Origin: JAGWBJ01 sp034423015 | Lineage (GTDB): Bacteria > Chloroflexota > Dehalococcoidia > Lucifugimonadales > JAGWBF01 | Direction: 5' to 3' | NCBI GenBank assembly: GCA_034423015.1 | Contig: DAOUJG010000036.1 | Location: 41,340 to 105,339, forward strand | DNA length: 64,000 nt | Shown: piece after piece, positions 58,593 through 64,000 of the stretch | Layout of the letters: every line of letters begins with the position of its first letter | Numbering within the stretch: position 1 is the first letter of the stretch | Program-made: the position numbers and the translations under genes | Notes under the pieces: generated by a model | What the model was told of the DNA's origin: nothing | Databases searched by the model: none | What the model saw: the letters and a program-made list of their open reading frames with translations, nothing else

Positions 58593-59507
58593 CTATGCTT
58601 CCTGCACATCCCCTGGTACTGGTCTGATGTTCCCGGAACCAATCGGCAGATGAATGGTAGGGGCCGCGATAGTCAGTTCTTGGGCCACATGATGGTTCTG
58701 CATCGCGTATCGGACTAGTCTCGTAGATACGACACAGTCGGCGTACAAATCCCGGATCAAGCCAACGTTATTGTATGACGCGACCCATGCTAGGTCAGCT
58801 TCGTTTATCATTGCCTGTGCCAGCGCAGTGTGGTCAGCATCGTCGTACTTGTTGAAGTACAGTCGATTCCCTGCTAAATGGTACGGAGGATCGAGATACA
58901 CGAAAATCCGTGCCCTCTGGTTGGCAGGGATGACCAAGTCACGCATGAAATCAAGAGCATCAAGTCCAGTGATGTGGATAGACTCCCTCAAGCAGGCAAT
59001 AGATCGAACGCGTTCCGCCAAGGTCGCACGGTAGAATCTGGCGTTCATACGCCATTTGCCGAATTGTTTGTATCCTCCAATAGGGGCGGCTCCCATCAGG
59101 ACGCCGGATCGGTTACAACGGTTCAAGTAAAACGTGGAGAACCCGAGTTCGAATTGCCGACTCTTGTCGGCGTCGGAGCAAATTCGTTTCTGTCTTCCCC
59201 ACTCCTCTAGGTTCAGTGGCACAGTCATGATAGCGTTTATGAAACGATCTGGTTCTTCCAACACTGACCACCAAAATGCGGTAATCCTAGGATCCAGATC
59301 ATTCAAATGGATTTCCGAAACAACGCCGTCCATTAGCAGACGTAACGCCGCTCCCGCACCACCCGCGAAGGGTTCATAATATGCACAGCCCCTTAGGCCA
59401 TTCATGTCTATAACGCTTTCAAGGTAGTCAGAAATGAAGCCTTTCCCTCCCGGATAACGCAAAGGACTGACGTATCGCCCGGATAGTTGTCCCCTTTCGT
59501 TGATCAT
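58593..59507 (-). CDS. DNA adenine methylase, D12 class (Dam-like)
   Basis: A 304-residue N6-adenine methyltransferase of the D12/Dam class. Motif order: SPLRYPGGKGFISDYLESV (LRYPGGK near the N-terminus), YYEPFAGGAGAAL (SAM motif, EPFAGGA), and VYLDPPYHLAGNRLYFNKYDDADH (DPPY 206-209). It methylates a target such as GATC or a related site; the specificity cannot be read from sequence. ATG at 59507 begins INERGQLSGRYVSPL and is preferred over an upstream start. It is convergent with the putative nuclease and probably forms its modification partner. Confidence 0.88.
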   Translation of the reverse strand: MINERGQLSGRYVSPLRYPGGKGFISDYLESVIDMNGLRGCAYYEPFAGGAGAALRLLMDGVVSEIHLNDLDPRITAFWWSVLEEPDRFINAIMTVPLNLEEWGRQKRICSDADKSRQFELGFSTFYLNRCNRSGVLMGAAPIGGYKQFGKWRMNARFYRATLAERVRSIACLRESIHITGLDALDFMRDLVIPANQRARIFVYLDPPYHLAGNRLYFNKYDDADHTALAQAMINEADLAWVASYNNVGLIRDLYADCVVSTRLVRYAMQNHHVAQELTIAAPTIHLPIGSGNIRPVPGDVQEA

Positions 59508-60106
59508 ACAGATACGCCTGTCAATCAATGGTGGTTGGGACAGCACGGCCCCCGTTTCCGGTGAAACGAATAGAGTGAACCTGGTGTCTCGAAAACAAAG
59601 AGAGCGCTACCCATAGTCCTGCTCCGGTTGGTTCAATGCCCGTTGCCGTCGTCTGAAGTTTACCATCAATCGGCCTTGTATCTAAGGGGGCACTAGAAAC
59701 GAAAATCAGTGAAGTGAGGTGGCCCGGCACTTCGATCCGAAGAGCAGCCTCTTCCTGGCCCCTAGGTCATAGCCCACCATGTCCGGGAGAGACCCATCGT
59801 TGTGGATCTCCTAAGAGCCGAAGCTGAAGATGTAGATGGGGTCTTCGGCCTCGTCGCACCAGCTTGCGACGGAGGCTGCTCATCGCGGTGCGTATGGGAG
59901 AAGGTCGGCGTCGCCCTCGAGCTATCAGACCCGTCTCAGCAGATGCTCGTAGGTCAGAACCCGCCTGGCGTTGGCCGAAGGCTCGTCCAGGGTCCGGTAC
60001 TGGATGGCGGTCAACTGCGCGGGACGGACGGCCAGGCTCACTAGGTGCAGGGCGTAAAGGAGGACAGCCTCTGTAGCACAATCAGAATCAGGAGGGAGGA
60101 ACGGTG
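59508..60106. other. 599-bp region without a supported gene
   Basis: No frame with a recognisable domain is present. One minus frame (59925-60113) encodes a 62-residue stretch ending RTLDEPSANARRVLTYEHLL that reads partly like protein, and another minus stretch encodes CDEAEDPIYIFSFGS at 59813-59860; these may be pieces of decayed genes. The ribosome-binding site of the next gene lies at the right end. Confidence 0.45.
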
Positions 60107-60664
60107 ATGACAAGTCAAGTGAAACTGAATGAGGCTCACGATATGATCTTCCGCATGAAAGAAGGCGTTAATTGGTTCAAAGGGGTCACCGTTGAGATGC
60201 CCGCCACTATGGAGAGACGGGATAAGTCCCGTGCCGCCCTTGCCCAAGTCGAGGACGGACTCAATAATCTTGGAAGCGCCTTGAACTACCCGTCGATACA
60301 CCTCATCGGCGAAGGACGTGGCTTGACGGGTCACAAGACTACAAGAGTCTATCGTTGGATCGAGCGTCACATCCTGTGTCAAGAGTGCAAGAAGGCAGCG
60401 GGCATCAACCTAACGATGAACACAGAACACGACGGTCCAACTCAACAAGCGGGGCCATTTGGTTTCCGTACACCAGCATCCAAGTTGTCTAACCGGCACC
60501 TGTGTGACCCGTGTTTAGAGAAGATGGAAAAACAGGGAGCCGGCTTTTCGAAACGCCGCCCTTGGACGTTGATGGTGTCTCGCGTATGGGACTACCAGGG
60601 GCCACCGGCGTTTGTTATAGCGTTAATGTCAGGTGCGATCGCCATCGTTGCCCTGATTCGCTAG
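60107..60664 (+). CDS. Zinc-ribbon-type protein with a C-terminal membrane helix
   Basis: A 185-residue protein with CQECKK (about residues 95-100) and a second CDPCLEKM (about 136-143), which together could form a four-cysteine metal site, and a final membrane helix (FVIALMSGAIAIVALI) at the C-terminus, a tail-anchor-like topology. ATG at 60107 with AGGAGGAACGGTG upstream. No family recognised. It lies between the defence genes and the SNF2-like helicase; a role in the island is possible but unsupported. Confidence 0.65.
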   Translation: MTSQVKLNEAHDMIFRMKEGVNWFKGVTVEMPATMERRDKSRAALAQVEDGLNNLGSALNYPSIHLIGEGRGLTGHKTTRVYRWIERHILCQECKKAAGINLTMNTEHDGPTQQAGPFGFRTPASKLSNRHLCDPCLEKMEKQGAGFSKRRPWTLMVSRVWDYQGPPAFVIALMSGAIAIVALIR

Positions 60665-60908
60665 TCTTGGGAACCCTTGTAATACTATAAGAGTCGCTGC
60701 AGGAAGGAAGCCCCCGGCGACTCCAAGAACGGAAACGAACATCATCCGCTTCCAACCGGACAACTCGAACATCCGCCACGACAGACAGCTCGCCCTTGAG
60801 AAGGCGGATCGGGGTTGATTTCAGGCAACCACAAAAGGGCGGCACACATAGAGGAGCTGGGGGAGGACGCCACGCTACGTTGGTGGCGTCCTCCCCCATG
60901 CATGGCGG
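60665..60908. other. Intergenic region with a strong hairpin
   Basis: 244 bp between a plus-strand gene and a minus-strand helicase gene; both end here, so it is a convergent region. It contains the 15-bp perfect hairpin at 60859-60897 and no supported gene. Confidence 0.5.
60859..60897. terminator. 15-bp perfect hairpin between convergent genes
   Basis: GGGGGAGGACGCCAC (60859-60873) pairs exactly with GTGGCGTCCTCCCCC (60883-60897) around the loop GCTACGTTG. It lies 11 bp beyond the stop of the minus-strand helicase gene and could stop transcription from both sides. It lacks a run of T on either side, so termination would be imperfect or factor-assisted; a recombination or replication-related structure is also possible. 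Confidence 0.6.
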
Positions 60909-63329
60909 CTAGCGTCCCGCGCTGACCGTCTCTGCCTCCCGCCTCTGCTCCACCGCCCACTCGAAGAGGGACATGGACGGAGAGTGGGCCTTGCGGCCCT
61001 TCGACTTCACCGGCTCCTCGGCCATGAACGCCGCCCAGGAGAACAGTGACTGCTGCGTCTCCTCGGCCTCGTCGGGGTGGCCGTTCCAGTTGCCGTTCGC
61101 GGGCACGTGCCCATTGCCCAAGACCAGCTCAACCGTCGGCCCAATGCCCACGGCGTCGCGGTGCCCGTTGCCCCCGTATCCAGTACGTGGCAGGCCGTTG
61201 TGCCCGTCGGCTCCGTCGACGGCATTCGGGTCGGACTCCACCGGCTTCCAGCCGTCGTCCACCAGCAGCTCCTCGGCGGCGGCCTCAGCGTCCCGCGCAC
61301 GGGCGAATACCTCCTCCACCGTCTCGTCGTCGGCTTCCTCCTCCTCGCCGCTGACGACTCCCCGATCGTGGTCGAGGACAAGCTTGCGGGCCAGAGCCAT
61401 CATCAGGTCGTCCCCGTCGTCCCCGTAGGCGGCCAGCCCGTCCTCGGGCAGCTCCCCCTCCACCGCCAGCGAACTCTGCAGCTTCTTGGCCACCAGCTTC
61501 AGGGCGTCGGCCTGCAACGTGTTCCGGTAGCTCATGAACACCACCTTGACCGGGCGGGTCTGCCCGATGCGCCACGAGCGGCGAGACGCCTGCCTCATGA
61601 CATAGGTACTGTAATCCACCTCTTGCCAGCAGATGGTAGGGAAGTCGATGAGGTCCAGTCCCGTCTGCACCAGCCGTGGGTGGCATACCAGGACGTCGAT
61701 GCCCTGCCTGACCTTATCGGCCACCCAAGCCTCCCTCTTGTTCGGGGCAACGGCGTCGGCCTTCATTACCGCGACCCTGAACCCGTGCCGGGTGAGGATG
61801 TCGTCCATCCGCCTGGTCACGTCCCTGGCGCCCGTGTGGGTGACGTAGACCAGCACCCTGCGGCCCTCCATCCGCTCGGCGGCCACCAGATCCACCAGCG
61901 CCTTCTCTTTCGGGTATAGCTTCTCCTCCGACAGGGGCGGCACCTGCGCGATGACGTCGCCGCTCCTGGGGTCCAAGACCGTCTCTCCCCTGGTGCAGCC
62001 GTCGGGGTAGGCGAGGAGAGACTGCAGGTAGGTCGCCAGCAGCCGCTTGGAGCCGCTCTTCAGTGCCGCAGCAAGCCTCAGGCGCAGCTCCCGGAAGACC
62101 GCGTTGTAGGCGCTGCGCTGGGAGTAGCCCGTGGTGCCCTCCTCCGAGTCCATCGAGGAGAGGAGCACCCGCTCCTCGTACTCCGGCAGCCCCGAGGCCA
62201 CGTCCGCGAGCCGGAGGAACACCGTGTTGTGGATGATGTGGAACAGGGCCGAGGGCACCAACCCCGGCTTCTCCCTGACCACCTTGCGGTACTTGCGGCG
62301 GCGGCTGTTGCGCCCGTCCTCCAGGGCGTCGTCGTCGTCCTTGCCGATGGTGACCTCCTCGAAGCCGTACCGCTGAATCCAGCGGTGCTCGTCGGAGCGG
62401 CCGAACTCCGTCCTGATCTCCGGCGAGAACCTGTAGAGCAGGTGGAAGATGGTCGAGGCGTACCCTCCCAAGAGGGTGCCGGTCAGGCTGAGGGACTTGC
62501 CGCAGGCCTCGGCCAGGACTCCCGCGGCGATGCCCTGGGCCGAGCCTCTCCCCTTGAACTCATGACATTCGTCTCCGATCAGCAGGTCGAAGAAGCCCTT
62601 CATGTGGCGCTTCACGTAGTCACTGAGAGGGTACCTCCTCGGGCCGGAGTTGTCGGCCTGCCAGAGGGGGAAGCCGCAGTCGGCGCAGGCGTGCTTGCGG
62701 CGGTCCAGTTCCCTGGCCGTCAGGGGGACCCCGTCCCTGTCCACCACCTGCGCGGCGCAGGCCGGGCAGCAGGGGACCCGGAAGGGCTCCCCCGTCTCTT
62801 CGTCCCTGACGAGCCTGCCCCTGGAGACGGCCCACCGCCGGACGACGGCGGCCTTCCAGCGGTAGGACAGCTTGGCCTTTTCCCTGGACATCACCGCGAA
62901 CAGCGGATCGGCACCGATGGAGAGGCGCAGCCGCTTCAGGTCGGTGATGGACCCGACGGCGGCGGCGCGTGCGCCGGGCACCGTCTGCTCCACCTCCCGC
63001 TTCCACTTGGGAACCAGGTGAGGCGGACAGTGGACCAGAATCCGCTGGAAGCCCGCCATGTACGCGGCGGCGGCGCCGATGAACGTCTTGCCCGTCCCCA
63101 TCTCGCCTACGACGGTGGTGCCCCGGTGGGTCTTGAGGGAGAGGGCCGCGCCCCTGATGGCGTCGGCCTGCGCTCCCAGGGGCTTTCGAAGTAGCCGGGG
63201 GAGCCCGCCACCGTTACTCGGTCCGAGCCGGGCGCAGGCCTCCGAGGGCCTGTAGAGAGGCGGGTAGGACTCCACCACCCGCTGGGCGATGGCATCCTTG
63301 TAAGTGTCGATGAACTCTCCGAGGTTCAT
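60909..63329 (-). CDS. SNF2-like helicase of mobile-element type
   Basis: An 806-residue SF2 helicase. Walker A TTVVGEMGTGKTFIGAAAAYM (GEMGTGKT 75-82), DECH box LIGDECHEFKG (253-256), SLTGTLLGG, LVYVTHTGARDVTRRM and VMRQASRRSWRIGQTRP (motif VI). Zinc-ribbon cysteines C187/C191 and C215/C218 sit between motifs I and II. The last 130 residues are Asn/Gly/Asp/Glu-rich and low complexity. This is not the classical SNF2 type and resembles helicases on plasmids and integrated elements. ATG at 63329 has AAGGAGAG. It is upstream of the partial XRE gene on the same strand (267-bp gap), but the gene order suggests a separate element from the operon at 45-55 kb. Confidence 0.85.
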   Translation of the reverse strand: MNLGEFIDTYKDAIAQRVVESYPPLYRPSEACARLGPSNGGGLPRLLRKPLGAQADAIRGAALSLKTHRGTTVVGEMGTGKTFIGAAAAYMAGFQRILVHCPPHLVPKWKREVEQTVPGARAAAVGSITDLKRLRLSIGADPLFAVMSREKAKLSYRWKAAVVRRWAVSRGRLVRDEETGEPFRVPCCPACAAQVVDRDGVPLTARELDRRKHACADCGFPLWQADNSGPRRYPLSDYVKRHMKGFFDLLIGDECHEFKGRGSAQGIAAGVLAEACGKSLSLTGTLLGGYASTIFHLLYRFSPEIRTEFGRSDEHRWIQRYGFEEVTIGKDDDDALEDGRNSRRRKYRKVVREKPGLVPSALFHIIHNTVFLRLADVASGLPEYEERVLLSSMDSEEGTTGYSQRSAYNAVFRELRLRLAAALKSGSKRLLATYLQSLLAYPDGCTRGETVLDPRSGDVIAQVPPLSEEKLYPKEKALVDLVAAERMEGRRVLVYVTHTGARDVTRRMDDILTRHGFRVAVMKADAVAPNKREAWVADKVRQGIDVLVCHPRLVQTGLDLIDFPTICWQEVDYSTYVMRQASRRSWRIGQTRPVKVVFMSYRNTLQADALKLVAKKLQSSLAVEGELPEDGLAAYGDDGDDLMMALARKLVLDHDRGVVSGEEEEADDETVEEVFARARDAEAAAEELLVDDGWKPVESDPNAVDGADGHNGLPRTGYGGNGHRDAVGIGPTVELVLGNGHVPANGNWNGHPDEAEETQQSLFSWAAFMAEEPVKSKGRKAHSPSMSLFEWAVEQRREAETVSAGR

Positions 63330-63596
63330 TTCGTGTCGCTCTCCTTTCTTAAGTTGCACTGTTGCCGTAGGACGACGCCGGGCCCCGGGACGCACCATGC
63401 CCCCAGAGGGTGGCGTCCGCGCTGGGGCCCCGGAGCCGTCGCAGCTTCGTTGTCGATGCACCAGGCCGCGCCATCTGCGAGGCCTCGCGAGTGCTGCCCA
63501 GGCAGAGCCGTCCATGAGGCGAACACGTGGACCGCCGCGGCCGCCCGGTGCAAGCCTGCCGCGGCGGTTCCGAGCCGCTCTGACGGCTCATTTGGC
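63330..63596. other. Intergenic region between helicase and XRE gene
   Basis: 267 bp, high GC, with the helicase ribosome-binding site at 63338-63347. Nothing else is recognised; short open frames on both strands are Arg/Pro-rich shadows of GC-rich DNA. Confidence 0.4.
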
Positions 63597-64000
63597 CTAC
63601 GCGGCCTCCACCTGCGTCAGCATGGCGGAGCAGCCCCGCCCGACCAGGTGAGTGGTGGAGACCCGACCCCTGCCGTCGTACCCCGTGCGGAAGGCGTACT
63701 CCACCCTCGCACCCCAGGGCACCCGGCCGCCGACCCGGACCGCGCCGCCTCCGGCCTTGCTCCCCGGACCGCCGGCGCCGCGCACCACCATCCCCTGCCG
63801 CCGGCCCTTGCGCCAGCCCATCACCTGCATCTCGGCGGGCATGACCCGCTCCTCTGACTGCGACCGCTGGAACAGGACCCCGTGCAGCCTCTTCAGGACG
63901 CCCGGCGACGGCGCGGCCTTGCCGTTCATGATGCTGGACATGTGGCCCGTGCTGATGCCGGCACGCCGGGCGACCTCGTTCTGGCTGATGCCGAGAGCGT
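63597..64000 (-). CDS. XRE-family HTH protein, partial (runs off window)
   Basis: The minus strand from the right edge reads ALGISQNEVARRAGISTGHMSSIMNGKAAPSPGVLKRLHGVLF, a clear lambda-repressor/XRE helix-turn-helix (helix 2 and 3 with GISQNEVARRAGIS). The N-terminal start is beyond 64000; the visible C-terminal part of about 134 residues is Gly/Arg-rich and ends VSTTHLVGRGCSAMLTQVEAA. An ATG at 63941 lies inside the HTH and is not the true start. It likely regulates the downstream helicase or a mobile element. Upstream and opposite genes are out of sight. Confidence 0.75.
   Translation of the reverse strand, partial: ALGISQNEVARRAGISTGHMSSIMNGKAAPSPGVLKRLHGVLFQRSQSEERVMPAEMQVMGWRKGRRQGMVVRGAGGPGSKAGGGAVRVGGRVPWGARVEYAFRTGYDGRGRVSTTHLVGRGCSAMLTQVEAA

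Noticed and set aside
59925..60113. 62-residue minus frame ending RTLDEPSANARRVLTYEHLL
   Set aside because: No upstream signal or family match and it overlaps the start of the CxxC gene's leader.
1..64000. CRISPR array or Cas genes
   Set aside because: No set of regularly spaced 25-40 base repeats and no Cas motifs were found.

Overview
The window looks like a chromosomal segment of a high-GC bacterium, most probably a Chloroflexota member of the SAR202/Dehalococcoidia type. This is an inference from the mixture of hopanoid genes, Pro/Thr-rich lipoprotein linkers, HemQ, a mitochondrial-type aconitase and the general gene style; no rRNA or other taxonomic marker is present. One tRNA gene (Ser, GCT) and about 50 protein genes can be supported.

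Layout. 1-4282 (minus): a hopanoid side-chain cluster (hpnA partial, hpnG, hpnH) with a polyprenyl diphosphate synthase, followed by a DUF72 protein. 4322-17175: housekeeping and NAD/riboflavin genes (Ldh-type dehydrogenase, HEPN protein, phosphoglycerate-mutase-like phosphatase, tilS, amidohydrolase-like protein, ribH, a thioredoxin-fold protein, FmdB zinc ribbon, dtd, DinB, nadC, VOC protein, three tiny overlapping genes, nadA, miaB, tRNA-Ser). 17487-25803: Lrp regulator plus aconitase, hemQ, a sirohaem sulfite/nitrite reductase with a small companion, a degenerate HesB-fold protein, a dimeric-barrel protein and a phosphotriesterase-family hydrolase. 26063-38431: GMC oxidoreductase, two oligopeptide-type binding lipoproteins without permeases, a repeat-containing lipoprotein, a DUF4350-like membrane protein, an SppA-like S49 peptidase, an acetolactate-synthase-like TPP enzyme and a membrane protein. 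38937-44414: an iron-complex-type ABC transporter whose binding protein is a tandem fusion of two binding domains. 44617-59507: a visibly AT-richer defence island. 60107-64000: a CxxC membrane protein, then a SNF2-like helicase and a partial XRE regulator of mobile-element character.

The defence island holds (a) a tight operon of SNF2 helicase-DUF3883, DUF1156 adenine methylase and DUF499 ATPase joined by 4-bp stop/start overlaps, with a zinc-ribbon/RES (NAD+-cleaving type) gene directly downstream as a possible abortive-infection effector; (b) a broken IS3-family transposase; (c) a ParB-like protein, a putative PD-(D/E)XK nuclease and a D12-class Dam-like methylase.

The clearest hidden gene is at 9944-10666. 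A two-domain protein disulfide oxidoreductase is interrupted by an in-frame TGA exactly where the first cysteine of the second CxxC site belongs (U-G-Y-C), and a hairpin with an AGGUU loop follows the TGA at bacterial SECIS spacing. It is best read as a selenoprotein rather than two genes.
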